Source of the DNA: Venturia oleaginea | Taxonomy: Eukaryota; Ascomycota; Dothideomycetes; Venturiales; Venturiaceae | DNA length: 64,000 bases | NCBI GenBank assembly: GCA_013176395.1 | Contig: JABMLP010000010.1 | Coordinates: forward strand, 806,001 to 870,000 | Reading direction: 5' to 3' | Part shown: piece after piece, positions 21,677-33,388 of the stretch | How positions within the stretch are numbered: position 1 is the first letter of the stretch | Layout of the letters: each line of letters opens with the position of its first letter | The notes under the pieces: generated by a model | What the model saw: only the letters and a program-made list of their open reading frames with translations | Database searches by the model: none | What the model was told of the DNA's origin: nothing | Made by a program: the position numbers and the translations under genes

Positions 21677-24600
21677 ATGCCGGCTTCACACGCCTCTTTA
21701 TCCAAACAAGATGGCCACAAAGAGACTCCCACGAGAATGGCGAAGAACAGCAATGCGCCGATGTCCGCACGTATGGCAACAACCACGCTCAGGGTCGGAG
21801 GCATGACTTGCGGCAGTTGTACGTCTTCCGTCGAGGCTGCGTTTGAACAAGTCGATGGCGTGGGGAACGTCACTGTCTCTCTGATCATGGAACGTGCCGT
21901 CATACAGCACGATCCAACCAAGATATCTGCCGCAACCATTGCTGACATGATTGAAGATCGAGGTTTTGAGGCAGAGAAGCTTTCCTCAGATACGCCGCAG
22001 TCTACATCCGACGAATCCGACATGGAATTGCTTGCTACAGACGACGAGGAAGAGGGGGCTGCAAACATGGCAACAACTACATTGTCGGTGGGAGGCATGA
22101 CATGTGGAGCGTGTACTTCAGCAATCGAAGGGGCTTTCAAAAACATCGCTGGTATCAAGTCCTTTTCGATATCCCTGCTTTCCGAACGCGCCATTCTGGA
22201 ACACGACTCGAAGATGTTGACGCCCAAGCGGATAGCGGAAATCATCGAGGATGTCGGGTTCGAAGCGAGTGTTGTGGAAACAAAGACCATGGAACCCGAA
22301 AGACGGCACAAGAGCAGGAGAAGGAGCATATCGAACCGCAATATCCTCACGACCACAGTAGCAATCAGTGGTATGACGTGTGGTACGTGTACGTCTGCCG
22401 TGGAGGAAGGCTTTCGCGAATTGGATGGTCTGGTACAATTCAATATCAGCTTGCTCGCGGAACGGGCGATCATTGTTCATGACCCGGCAAAAATCACAGC
22501 TGCACAAGTTGCAGAAATTGTCGAGGGTCGCGGGTTCGACGCGCGCATAATATCCTCAGTCGAAGGCACTACTCAATCCTCAACTTCGGCCACCACAGCA
22601 TACCTCAAGATTTACGGTGTCAGGAGCAAAGAAGCCGCAAGCGACCTGGAATCGGATCTCAAAGCACTCGCCGGGGTATCTTCAGCAAATGTGAATTTCA
22701 GCACATCTCGTACGACTATCTCACACAAGCAGTCTGCTATCGGACTACGCAACATTGTTGAGTTCATAGAAAAGAATGGATATAATGCTCTGGTGGCCGA
22801 CTCGGACGACAACAACACGCAGCTCGAATCTCTGGCCAAAACCAAAGAGATCCAAGAATGGAGGCGGGCCTTCAAAGTTTCGGCTTCTTTTGCCCTTCCA
22901 GTTTTCCTGATCAATATGATCATTCCTATGTTTTTCCCTATCCTCGATTTCGGCAGCATTCATCTCGGTATGAGTATATGGCTCGGCGACGTCATTTGTT
23001 TGCTTCTTACGATACCCGTCCAATTTGGCATTGGAAAGCGCTTCTACATTTCTGCGTACAAATCTTTGAAATATGGATCACCCAGCATGGATGTTCTCGT
23101 GGTTTTAGGTACTTCGGCAGCGTTTTTCTTCAGCGTTGCTGCTATGGTTGTTTCTGTGATTTCCCCGCCACATACGCGGCCGAGCACTGTTTTTGATACC
23201 AGTGGGATGCTTATTACATTCATCAGTCTTGGTCGATACATGGAAAACAGCGCAAAAGGACAAACGTCCAAGGCGCTATCAAACCTCATGTCTCTGGCAC
23301 CTTCGATGGCCACGATCTACACTGATCCCATTGCTGCAGCAAAGGCATCTGAGCAATGGGATGCGGTAGACGAGAAGACTGGTGCAAGCCGTACGAGCGT
23401 CACATTGAACGGTTCTGAGGAGAGAACCATTCCGACCGAGCTCATTGAGGTGGGAGATATTGTCATTCTCAGACCAGGGGACAAAATTCCTGCAGATGGA
23501 ACAGTAATTCGTGGAGAGAGCTACGTCAATGAAAGTATGGTGACCGGAGAGCCGATTCCAATTCTCAAGAAGAAGGGCCATGTCCTCATGGCTGGCACAG
23601 TCAATGGTGAAGGTCGCGTCGACATGATCATCACTAGAGCAGGTCGAGATACGCAGCTTAGCCAGATTGTGCGACTAGTTCAGGAGGCTCAGACTAGTCG
23701 AGCACCCATTCAGCGCATTGCTGACATGGTCGCTGGCTTTTTCGTCTCCATCATCATCACCCTCGGGTTGGCTACTTTTGTCTCTTGGATGATTCTCAGT
23801 CATGTGCTCTCGAATCCTCCTTCCATATTCCTTTCAGCAGCCAGTGGTGGTCGCACCATGGTGTGCGTCAAACTTTGTATCTCCGTCATTGTGTTTGCTT
23901 GTCCCTGCGCGCTCGGTCTGAGTACACCAACGGCCGTTATGGTCGGGACTGGTGTTGGTGCTGAGAAAGGAATCTTGATTAAGGGGGGCGACGCACTGGA
24001 GAAAGCTAACAAGATCACTCACGTTGTTTTCGACAAGACCGGCACTCTTACCATCGGCAAAATGAGCGTCTCCAAATCCGAGATTCTTGGCCGGTGGAAT
24101 GGAGAGAAGAAGCTCCAACGACTTTGGTGGACACTCATTGGACTTGCAGAGATGGGCAGTGAGCATCCAATCGCTAAAGCTATTGTTTTTGCAGCCAAGG
24201 AACATCTTGGTCTCGGACCAGACGGCACTCTTGACGGCAGTGTTGGTGATTTCGAAGCCGTTGTTGGTAAAGGTATCGAGGCCACTGTCGAAGCAGCCAT
24301 TGCGCCAAGCCGCCAACGTCATCGTGTTCTCATCGGAAACCTCGAGTTTCTTCGCAGTCAGAACGTCCTTGTCCCAGACTCCGCAGGCACTGAAGAGGAT
24401 GATTTCGCTGCATCGACGGACACACTTTCTGCCCCTCATCCCAACAAGCTTCCTTCTGCTGGAACCACGATCATCCACACAGCCATCGATACTACTTACA
24501 CCGGAAAGATCTACCTCTCTGACACTATCAAACATTCTGCGCGTGCCACAATTCTTGCCCTGAAGCGCTTGGGAATTTCTTCAAGCATCGTCACAGGTGA

Positions 24601-25288
24601 TTCGCTTGCGCCTGCACTGGTCGTTGCCAAAGCGGTTGGCATCCCTGCTAAGAATGTACACGCAAGCTGCAAGCCCGGCGACAAGAAGGCCATCCTCGAG
24701 AAGATGCAGGTGCCGAAGTCGGAAGGCGGACCAGGCGAACTGTGCGCTATGATAGGAGATGGAATCAACGATTCGCCCGCTCTAGCTACAGCATCCATCG
24801 GTATTGCTTTATCAAGTGGAACGGATGTTGCGATGGAAGCCGCCTCTATCGTCCTCATGAACGCACAAGATCTTCTTCTCGTACCTGCTTCTCTGCATCT
24901 AAGTCAAACTATCTTTAGGCGCATCAAGGCAAATTTGCTCTGGGCTTGTGGATACAACGTCATTGGATTACCATTCGCGATGGGGTTTTTCTTACCTTGG
25001 GGCTTCCACTTGCATCCTATGGCTGCCGGTGCGGCGATGGCTTGTTCTAGTGTTAGTGTCGTCATGTCTTCTCTCGCATTGAAGTGGTGGTCGAAACCCA
25101 AGTGGATGACAGTTGCGGTTCTTGACCCTGCCAACGCACAGCCTGGCGATGAGATCAGAAGCGAAGGACTCTTTTCGAGTGCTCTAGGTCTTGTCAAGGA
25201 CGGCATTTCGAGCGCGAAGAGCATGTTTAGATGGAGACGAGGAGACGAAGCTGCTTATGTTCCACTCAGGGATATGGGTGAAGTATAG
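21677..25288 (+). CDS. CCC2: Copper-transporting P1B-type ATPase (Ccc2/ATP7-like)
   Basis: Intronless gene of 1,203 residues from the ATG at 21677; upstream the frame has only a TTG at 21641 and then a stop. Three N-terminal heavy-metal domains carry GMTCGSCTS, GMTCGACTS and GMTCGTCTS. A fourth HMA-like repeat (starting TAYLKIYGVRS) lacks the CxxC. The pump core has the actuator motif MVTGEPIP, the ion-site CPC within VFACPCALGLSTPTA, the phosphorylation motif DKTGTLT, the SEHP motif of the nucleotide domain and GDGINDSPALA. The family pumps Cu(I) into the late Golgi to load multicopper oxidases such as ferroxidases and laccases. The complete motif set indicates an active pump. Confidence 0.95.
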   Translation: MPASHASLSKQDGHKETPTRMAKNSNAPMSARMATTTLRVGGMTCGSCTSSVEAAFEQVDGVGNVTVSLIMERAVIQHDPTKISAATIADMIEDRGFEAEKLSSDTPQSTSDESDMELLATDDEEEGAANMATTTLSVGGMTCGACTSAIEGAFKNIAGIKSFSISLLSERAILEHDSKMLTPKRIAEIIEDVGFEASVVETKTMEPERRHKSRRRSISNRNILTTTVAISGMTCGTCTSAVEEGFRELDGLVQFNISLLAERAIIVHDPAKITAAQVAEIVEGRGFDARIISSVEGTTQSSTSATTAYLKIYGVRSKEAASDLESDLKALAGVSSANVNFSTSRTTISHKQSAIGLRNIVEFIEKNGYNALVADSDDNNTQLESLAKTKEIQEWRRAFKVSASFALPVFLINMIIPMFFPILDFGSIHLGMSIWLGDVICLLLTIPVQFGIGKRFYISAYKSLKYGSPSMDVLVVLGTSAAFFFSVAAMVVSVISPPHTRPSTVFDTSGMLITFISLGRYMENSAKGQTSKALSNLMSLAPSMATIYTDPIAAAKASEQWDAVDEKTGASRTSVTLNGSEERTIPTELIEVGDIVILRPGDKIPADGTVIRGESYVNESMVTGEPIPILKKKGHVLMAGTVNGEGRVDMIITRAGRDTQLSQIVRLVQEAQTSRAPIQRIADMVAGFFVSIIITLGLATFVSWMILSHVLSNPPSIFLSAASGGRTMVCVKLCISVIVFACPCALGLSTPTAVMVGTGVGAEKGILIKGGDALEKANKITHVVFDKTGTLTIGKMSVSKSEILGRWNGEKKLQRLWWTLIGLAEMGSEHPIAKAIVFAAKEHLGLGPDGTLDGSVGDFEAVVGKGIEATVEAAIAPSRQRHRVLIGNLEFLRSQNVLVPDSAGTEEDDFAASTDTLSAPHPNKLPSAGTTIIHTAIDTTYTGKIYLSDTIKHSARATILALKRLGISSSIVTGDSLAPALVVAKAVGIPAKNVHASCKPGDKKAILEKMQVPKSEGGPGELCAMIGDGINDSPALATASIGIALSSGTDVAMEAASIVLMNAQDLLLVPASLHLSQTIFRRIKANLLWACGYNVIGLPFAMGFFLPWGFHLHPMAAGAAMACSSVSVVMSSLALKWWSKPKWMTVAVLDPANAQPGDEIRSEGLFSSALGLVKDGISSAKSMFRWRRGDEAAYVPLRDMGEV

Positions 25289-25763
25289 TCCGGGTGTCGG
25301 CGTTTTTCGTATCCCAATCAATGAGGGCAGCCTTTTGGATGAAATCGTGAATTTGGGTCGCTTTTGCATAGCTTTTGCATAGCTTTAGACCTGCGTACCT
25401 TTTCCTATAGGGTTTGGACTGTCTTGCTTATCGGCAATAGTTCCTTTTGTATATATTTGAGTAAGCCAGAGAGCTGTAAATTAGCCGTGTAAAAAGAATA
25501 CAAGAGCATACTATCGTGCCCGTTCCAACATGAACACAAACGATCGGCAGTACAAATTCAAGGTGAAATCGATGATCATACTCGCACAAAAGGATTCATA
25601 TATCAAGTATCGCGCGTTAAATGTGCAAATAAGTGAAGACATCAGAACTGTAAAGTAATCCAATAAGCCCAAAAAAGGAAAACCTACACAAAAGTACAAA
25701 ATACAAACCGCCGAAAGGAAGCCTCAAAGTCCCGAACTCCAGAATCTCTCTTCACCTTTCGCC
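25289..25763. other. Intergenic, convergent
   Basis: 3' flanks of the copper ATPase and the YVC1 gene. AT-rich with no gene. Confidence 0.6.
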
Positions 25764-27758
25764 TCAACCTTTCCCATTAGACCCACTTCCCTTCTTCTCC
25801 TTCAGCACCGTCTCCAACAGTTCCCTCAACTCCTTCATCTCAGCCCTCAATTTCCTAACTTCAGCCGTAGCACCATCAATCTCCACATTCGGCTTCGTTC
25901 TCTCCACAGTCTTCGCCCAGCCATCCGCCTCCCAATCAATCTCCCCATCCATCTCCATCTGCTCCCACTCCTCAATGACGTCGTCATCTTCTGCTCCTCG
26001 TCTCGCATTACTTCTAACCTTATGCGCGGCACTCGTTTCCAGAGCTGCCGTGACAAGTAGAAGAGGCGTGTAGATGATGCCCATCACGTAATCGTTCAGG
26101 CGATCGTAAGCGTGGCTGGGAAGCCACCATTCGAATGGCAGAATCAGGAGAAAGATTTCTATGAGATTGAAAGGGGCGATAAAGACATTTTCGTCAGGAG
26201 CGCGGACAAATTGGAGCGTTTTTTGGGCATAGAGGGCCATGTACTCGTCTGATGCGTTGTCGGTTATGTCTTCATACGCAGAGTTGTAGAGGGCCACCAA
26301 GATGTTGAGGAGGACGACCATGATAACGAAGGTGTAGATGTAGTAGAGAATCAGTCCGAAGGGATGCTATTTGATGTTAGTAAAATGTCAGGCGTGAATG
26401 GGGATGGCAAGACTGACTCCGAAATTCTCAAATCCATCGAAATCGGGGCTGGTCATGATCGCGTTTACCATTGCCTTGACGACAAATCCAACAGCAGTCA
26501 AGTTGTTGTCGACTTGATCCAGACCAATGAATGCCTGGAGGAAGCCAATGCAGACAACAATCAAAAGCATGAAGAAGATGGCGGATTCACGCATCATGAC
26601 TTTCATAACCACCATCATCGCTCCGAAGAAGCGGAAGGTGTCGAGGTAGAGCAAGAGACGTCCCCAGAAGAGCGGCGCAGCGCAGGCGAGGAAGTTGTAC
26701 GAGAGTTCGTTATATCGGTGTCGATCCTTCGTGTCCAAAGGGTGACCGAGAGCAATCATCCTCAGCACGAAGGACGTGGTGAGGATACTGTACAACGTGA
26801 AATTGAATACATTCCAGAAACCGATGTAGTATCTTCCCACCTTCCAGATCTTCGAAAACTCGTCGCAAAGGAAGCCAAAGGTGAAGATGTAGAGCAAGCC
26901 CTCGATAGCATCCAGGTCTCCAGTAGGGTTGATGGTATTGATAGCTCCAGTGAACAATGCCAAGTATATGATCGAAATCAGAACCTGTACGATGTTCTGG
27001 TAGAACGGAACCCTCATCCGATCCGGGTCAAAATGGACCCAGTAACTAGTGTTATTCTTCTGCTTGTAATCCACGAAGATTGATGGATCCTCGTCGTCCT
27101 GTACCAACCAGCCTCTCCAAAGGTAGGAAACGCACTTCTGGTATCCTGACGATCCAATAACCCTCAGCGCGTGAAGATCCACGGCCTTCTCCACAGCATT
27201 GGCAGGGACAGTATCCTCGCCATCAACCAAGATCGAGTATCTTTTCAACAAAACATCCTGCATAAGGTACTCCTGGTTCTCCTCCGTCTCAATGATCTGC
27301 TTAGCAATGACCTCGCAAGCCACAGCCCTCACATCATGCATATCGGCATCCCAAAGTTCGAGTACAGCCTGTCTCTTGAACCATTTCTTCACGACAAGGA
27401 GACAGTACACCACGCAGGCCTTGTACTCCTGTCCGCCCGCCTCTTTCGCAGCTTTGATGACGGCATCTGTTATGATTGGCGAATGCGCAACGGTGATTTT
27501 CTCTTCTTCCAGTTCGCAGGGAATGACCTGTTCGATTTGGTATTTGAGGCGCAGAGCTATCTTGGTGACTTCTCTCGAGGGGAGAGCTGAGGGAGGGACA
27601 TCGTCGCGTCGGGTTGGAAGTACTGTTCAATCGTCCATTAGCTCGAGGCTTCTAGTTTGTTTGGATTGGAATGTTGGTGTCTTACGCGACGCCAACTCAT
27701 CATGAAGGTGATGTCTGCTGTCCTTGTCCCACTTGAAGAAGCTTCGCCAATGCACCAT
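25764..27758 (-). CDS. YVC1: Vacuolar TRP-like calcium channel Yvc1
   Basis: Exons 27758-27686, 27622-26418 and 26366-25764 give 626 residues. The second intron has a GTCAGT donor. A cytosolic N-terminal half (LPSREVTKIALRLKYQIEQ and onward) precedes a six-helix ion-channel region with hydrophobic segments such as IVQVLISIIYLALFTG, LLYIFTFGFLCDEFSKIW and the pore-helix region MVNAIMTSPDFDGFENFG. The last membrane helix (FVIMVVLLNILVALYNSAY) spans the exon 2/3 join. The C-terminus has an acidic segment (EDDDVIEEWEQMEMDGE) and an amphipathic helix likely to be a coiled coil. This matches yeast Yvc1, the stretch- and calcium-activated channel that releases vacuolar calcium. The acidic tail corresponds to the region implicated in calcium activation. 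Confidence 0.92.
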
Positions 27759-28246
27759 GATCGCGAACTGGTCTCAATTATCGGTTGTTTTCGCAGGTTC
27801 AAGTTCGAGGACAGGAAATAGTTTTAAACAGGGCAGACATTTCCTTCCCCGCTTAACTCCAAAGCTATAGACTTGGCAGAATGCGTCATCGCGATTGGAA
27901 TATCAATTGATTTGATCTTAAGGGCACTTTCTATTTTTGTAGTTTGCCACATACATAGTAGCAACGTCTTCTGAGACACAATGTCGGACCTCTCAACCTT
28001 CCGCTTCCTGTCTGTAGATCGTGTTTCTGACCCCGCCTGTTCGCAATCAAGTAGTCCGTCCGCACACGTGCTGATTGACCATCCTGGAAGAACGTGACAG
28101 CGGCAGAGAAAGATTTGAGACGATGCGAAGGCTCGTACCCTTTCCCCCAGGAAAATCGACTTTTGGAAGACCCAGTCGGCCTGTGATTGGGGTTGAGTTG
28201 ACCCGAATTTTGACACGACATTGTCCTTGCTCGAGCAAATGCTCGT
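27759..28246. other. Intergenic
   Basis: Promoter of YVC1 and 3' flank of the eIF2alpha gene. No further gene seen. Confidence 0.6.
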
Positions 28247-29292
28247 CTATTGAGCCTCAGCAACGCCCTCGTCGCTCTCTGACTCGTCTTCATCACCGCT
28301 AACCTCCAAGTTCTCCCTCTCCTTCTTCTCCATGAGTGCCTGCAACTCAGCATCATCAGATTCCGTAACGGCCTTTGGTGCCATCTTGACGACACAGCTG
28401 CCACCAGCAGCCTTGATGCTCGCATCAATGTCCTTGATCGACTCTTCCAATGATTCCAAGCCAACCGTCTTGTCCAAGCACTGACTCGTGAGAACGTACA
28501 GCGGTGGACTGACGAGCTTGACCTTGACCATGTTATCTGGTGTGTTCTTCGCCTCGGCTTTCCGTAGCGCCTCTTTGACTGCATCGATGCCTTCGTATCC
28601 GAAACATGTCACCTCGACGTCGGCTCGGACTTTTGTGGGTTGTGGTGTTAGTCGCTTTCCAATGTAGCTCTGCAGCTCGGCCTTTGCGACATCACTGGGG
28701 AACTTGATTTCGGCCCACACATCCGGGTTTGTGATGGAGAGCTTGAAGGCGTCGATAGCGTGGCCGTACTTCTTGTTCAGTGGCCATCCAATTGTTTCGT
28801 AGAGGTCATTGATGGGTGTGGATGTCTTCTCGGCGACGTGACGCATTATCGAGTGGACCATTTTGGACTTGTTGTACCGCTCCTCGCACTTGATGATATC
28901 TTCTGGAGAGACACGACGTTTCGACAAATCGATGTAACCTGTAAGAAACTCGAATATTAGTCTCCATCGCAAATTGTACATGTGCCCGGTTCTTCTCACC
29001 CTTCTCTTTGTCCACTCTGAGCACGACGACGACTTCGTTCCTTCCCACTCGGATGAGTTTCTGAATACTTCTTATACGTCTTCGGGACAGTTCGCTGAGC
29101 AGGATCATGCCATCGATGTTGTCGTATTCTAGCAACTTAACGTACGCACCCATTTCCGCGATCTAAATTTATTGTGAGAACCTCCCTCTAGGGGCGCTTA
29201 TACATTGTGCCCACCTGCTTCACGTTCACCATGACAAAGCTGTCAATCTCCGGGTACTTCTCCTCATAAAACCGACAGTTCGTTAACGACAT
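28247..29292 (-). CDS. SUI2: Translation initiation factor eIF2 subunit alpha
   Basis: Exons 29292-29215, 29162-29000 and 28938-28247 give 310 residues, the usual length. The S1-type OB fold at the N-terminus contains [15 protein letters not shown]; the serine before RRRIRS is the regulatory site phosphorylated by Gcn2-type kinases, which blocks eIF2B and shuts down general initiation. The helical domain and the C-terminal alpha-beta domain ([16 protein letters not shown]) follow. The tail is acidic ([12 protein letters not shown]). The protein is one of three subunits of the GTP-dependent carrier of initiator tRNA. All junctions are canonical, and the product is intact. Confidence 0.97.
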
Positions 29293-29982
29293 GGTGGCGG
29301 TGTTTGTGATTATTTAGTCGTAGGGATATATTCTTGTAGAGACCGCAAAGGCCTTTTTACTGGCGCGTTGTGTGTTTCTTGTGGATAAGAGAAACAGCCG
29401 ACAGTCTGAGGTATTGAGCGGTAGGAGTAGTTCGAAGTGAGGTTTATGGCGTCGTTGGTGGAGTTGTTGTGTTCGATGTGCACAGCGATTTTGATGTAGG
29501 TGGGGCGAATTCTATGTATGAGTCAAATGCAACGACTATTCGTCTGGAATTATTGCACAACTTCCTGAATACATTGGCTGGCCTCTTTCTTCCGATGATT
29601 TAAACATTTTTGACTCCATCATTCTACTTCTTCCGAAAGCACAATTCGAGATACAGGATATCACGAACGAGCCGTTAATAATACTTGCTAAGGTCAAGCA
29701 AGCAGCGTTTCAGGGATCAAATAATGTCGAATTAATAAGGGCAGCTGTAGCAATCAAGTAATATCCCAACCATCACCGCCAGAGCGTCCCTGTCAAGATA
29801 CCGCCAACGCCTTCTTCAGGAAGCCGAAGCTTTCAGTGAAACCCCACCCAGCGCCAATTCCATCGAAGCAAAGTACGATCGATCCAAGCGTGATTCATCA
29901 AGCAATAACCAGAGCGAACCCAAATCATAGCATCCTCCTTGCTATCCCACCGAAAAACTTACATCGTGTCAGATTTGTACAC
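29293..29982. other. Intergenic
   Basis: Promoter of the eIF2alpha gene and 3' flank of the membrane-protein gene. No gene seen. Confidence 0.55.
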
Positions 29983-31125
29983 TTAGTGCTTCTGCAAAAT
30001 AGCCTCGTAAACGCTGGCAAGAGCACCAATACCGGAACCAATTAGAACACCCCCGAATCCACCTAGGAATGCGCCGTTGACGCGTAAAACTGTTGCATCT
30101 GACAAGATTCCTCCAAAACGGAATCCTAGTGAGTACACCAGCCATGTGGTCAAAGCCTTGACAACGTTGAATGTCAATGGATCGTATTTGTACACAGAAG
30201 CCGCTGCTGCGCGTGTCCTTGGAGTCCTGGTCTGCGAAGTGAAGTTGAAAAAGTACGCGAATAAAAGTGGAAGGAACAAGCTAGTTCCAAGCCACAGGCT
30301 TGTCGGTGACCAGAAGAACGTCGTGAACAGAAGGAAGAGGTCTGGCAACCACACGCCGTAGGGTTTTGTCCCTAGAGCTTCAATCGCAGGGAATTGAAAC
30401 GCGTACGCCCAAGGGAAGACCTCCCTGGCTAGACCATAGAACTCAATAACCAAGGCAAGAGTCTCCACGCCGACCACAGTGCTGGCCTTTGTTTGAATAT
30501 CTTCAATGATATCAGTCGTGCCAGAGCGCTCCCAAGCCGCCTTTATCTTGTTTCTGGCCACAAGTTCCTGGTCGCTGATCATGTTCGCGATGACCTGTGG
30601 AGATGGGGGCAATGGCACGCGCTCAGCAAGGCGCTGAACAGCTCGAGGAGTACGCGTCGCGAGTGCGGTGGATGGTTCTGGAGCATCTTCGGGTACGCTG
30701 AGCAATGCGCGCATTAGTCCTGAACGCGCAGAGAGGTTGGCGCATAGTGTAAGCAAGGTACTTACGGCGAGCTCTCTTCTTCTTCCTTCGTAATCGTGCG
30801 CGTCATTGTACGGCGACGACGAGTCCCACTTACACCGCCATTGTCGTTCAGAGCAACAGATATACCGCGGTCTCTTTTGGCTGGAGATCCACTACGAGCG
30901 TAGAATCCGCTGAAAATTGGGTTGGAGGCATTCGACGGGTTGTTCGAGAGCTGTTCACTAATGGAGGACACAAGATCGTCCTTGAGAAGGTCTTCCCAGC
31001 TACATCATGCGATTAGTCTATGTTCCAGCATTACGCGATAGAGAAGCGCATTACTCTTCCACGTTCGCGGCCCGCGCGAGTTCCCTCAAGTCGGCCTTGC
31101 GCTGCTTTTGAAGCCACGAAGTCAT
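29983..31125 (-). CDS. Multi-pass membrane protein with SAP/HeH-like N-terminus
   Basis: Exons 31125-31055, 30999-30766 and 30697-29983 give 339 residues. The first ~45 residues (MTSWLQKQRKADLRELA, then DWEDLLKDDLVSSISEQL) form two short helices like a SAP or helix-extension-helix unit. A basic, disordered linker with TRRRRTMTRTITKEEEE follows. The C-terminal half has at least four hydrophobic segments, among them LPDLFLLFTTFFW, LWLGTSLFLPLLFAYFF, ALTTWLVYSLGFRFGG and GGFGGVLIGSGIGALASVY. I do not recognise a named family. A chromatin-type N-terminal helix unit plus membrane helices would fit a nuclear-envelope protein, but this is inference. The gene lies head to head with the DUF1294 gene, about 390 bp away. 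Confidence 0.75.
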
Positions 31126-31512
31126 GATGTGGCTGATTCGTATATTTCGAACGTAGACAAAATGCGACCAAAATTGTTGGCAAAAAAAAAAACTTGAAAT
31201 GAGATATAGCGGAGCGCAAGCGTGAAGAAGTCAAAATATGGAGAGGCTGTTTGTTGTTGTTGTTGTTTTCATCGGCTCAACAACCAATAACAAGAGCAGT
31301 AGGGTGGAGCTACCCCACACCCTGCGCTTGTGCTTGTCCCTGGTATAGTTCACATCTTCCCATACTTGCTCTATGTTCATCACGGTGGCACGGTGTCTTG
31401 AGATGGAAAATATCTTAGTGACTGGAACATATACTTATCCTTGGAGGGAAAGTCTGAAGATAGCTATACTAACCCTCGGCGCCAGTCCAACAAACAAGAA
31501 AGGGACAGGAGC
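31126..31512. other. Divergent promoter region
   Basis: About 390 bp between two divergent starts. Contains a poly-A run near 31182-31192 and a short GTT repeat near 31250. Confidence 0.5.
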
Positions 31513-31956
31513 ATGATGGCCACTCCCTCTGAAATCAGACGACAAACCCGTCCATCCCACGCTCATCCAAGGACAATCAAAAGGAACGAACCAAAACCAT
31601 GGCCCCTAACGTCCACAATCGGGCTCGTCTCGCTCCTTCCTCCACTCTACGGCCTCACTACAATATTCCTCAAACTCGGCCATATCCTGCCGCTCCTCAT
31701 CTACACAATCATGAGCATCATCTCCTTCTCCATCTACGGCTACGACAAACATCGCGCAACGAAATCCGGTTGGCGAATTCGCGAGAACCTGCTCCATCTT
31801 CTGGATGTTCTAGGTGGATGGCCTGGCGGGTTCTTTGCTCAGTATTTCTTCCGCCACAAGACGAGAAAAGTTAGTTTTCAGGTTGTGTTTTGGGGGAGTG
31901 TGGTTGCTCACGAGTGGTTTTGGGATCGATGGGCCGTGTGGTACTGGAAGAAGTAA
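31513..31956 (+). CDS. DUF1294 small membrane protein
   Basis: Single exon of 147 residues from the ATG at 31513; the frame is open further upstream but offers only a TTG. Two hydrophobic segments (STIGLVSLLPPLYGLTTIFL and ILPLLIYTIMSIISFSIYG) precede the conserved DUF1294 block: YGYDKHRA, RIRENLLHLLDVLGGWPGGF and FRHKTRKVSFQ. A last hydrophobic or aromatic stretch ends WDRWAVWYWKK. The family occurs in bacteria, often fused to cold-shock domains, and in fungi; its biochemical function is unknown. The invariant YDK and RHKT motifs are intact. Confidence 0.88.
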   Translation: MMATPSEIRRQTRPSHAHPRTIKRNEPKPWPLTSTIGLVSLLPPLYGLTTIFLKLGHILPLLIYTIMSIISFSIYGYDKHRATKSGWRIRENLLHLLDVLGGWPGGFFAQYFFRHKTRKVSFQVVFWGSVVAHEWFWDRWAVWYWKK

Positions 31957-32667
31957 GGTACTGACGTGCTCGATTACGTATCCTTAATCGCATGCTCGGG
32001 CATGGGAAAGAACTTGTGCAGCTGTAGATTTCCTGACGATTTAGCTGCACAATGGCTTCGTTGATTCATCGGCCTCGAGGTAAATCTTAACTTTCATTAT
32101 TACTTGCATCTCGAGAAAACTTTTTTTTCAAGTCGTTAGAAATTTATCGATGTTGATCTTCAGTTTGTATGGTTTTAAGTCGAAAGAGGGTAACGTGTTT
32201 TCTAGTGACCGAAGGAATGCTGAATTATTGAAGCCCGCTATGGCTGCAATCGGCCTTGGGATCAAGATAATGCCAGAAGGAACACCTTCGTCTCACATTC
32301 GTGAACAGGGAAAAGGCTGTGGGAAGCGTCTGGAAGGAAAGAAAAAAAAATGCTGCCTTGGCAGCCCAATTTTCTTCAAGCTGTTCAGCTATCCTTAGGG
32401 CAGAAGGCTCCAATCGAACAGCTGGAGTGGGGATCGAGGGATGGAAACAAGCACCTGCCAGGTACCTGACACCTAGACAATTGAGGCGGAATGAGGATGA
32501 CTGAAGTTGGTGAAAGGCCTATGTATACATTGCCCTTGCGTCTCTCGAAAGACATGAAGCTTATCTCTCGAATGATACACAGTGAAAAGATAAAGATTTA
32601 GGATTGCATGAGGTTCAAAATGAACCGGTGATCGAGTGATAGTTATACAGATTCGAGTGGTCTGAAA

Positions 32668-32783
32668 TCAAAACGAGGGGATATGCCTCTGACGGCCGTA
32701 TGCAGCTTCAAAACGAGGGTACGTGACTCTAACGCCCGTTTACAGCTGTATCATATCATAATGGCCGTATGCGGCTGTATCAT
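32668..32783. repeat. Imperfect 40-bp tandem repeat, two copies plus a partial
   Basis: Copies at 32668-32707 and 32708-32747 both start TCAAAACGAGGG and end with GT.T.CAGCT; they agree at about 32 of 40 positions. A partial third copy with GGCCGTATGCGGCTGTATCA follows at 32763-32783. No open frame uses them. Confidence 0.65.
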
Positions 32784-33388
32784 CTAACATTATCTTTGAA
32801 ATAAAACCGACCACAAGCTCCCATATCTGCTAACTTGCCAAGTAACCCTCCTACCCGACCGGACTCTTGCAACCGAAAATAACCAGATCATCTCATCAGC
32901 AGCTCTCAAGTCATGTGGTTTCGATATCGACATCTCGCTTTGGCGTCACAGATCCTGATGGCATGACCAAGTAAGACTTCAGCCTAGATCACCAACGTTC
33001 GAGCACACCTCCATGTCGCAAGTGCAGTAGTTGTGACAATTGTCTCCGATCCAGTCTTTGTCGTCTATAATTGACCTATGGTATACATCCTTACACAACT
33101 GGACGCAAGATGATTCGGAGATTTGGCCAATATCGTTGGTGTCGCGCTCGTGTGGATGAGGGAGGACGGGAGCGTCGCGTTCGGTGATGAGGGACACGGT
33201 GTAGGGACGTGTGTGAGAATGGCGCTCGCAGTGAATATGATACATCTGGAACGAACGAGGGCGATTGTCGAACTTCTTATTGCTCACATCGCTGTTGCTG
33301 TCCCAAAGCGGGATGCTTCGACCGACGGCTAAACCATGAATTCATATCCCAAAGAGCGCACCCTTTACTCAGGATCGATGGCGAAAAA

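Noticed and set aside
24087..24563. Large antisense and alternate frames inside the copper ATPase
   Set aside because: Shadows of a long coding sequence; none carries a family motif.
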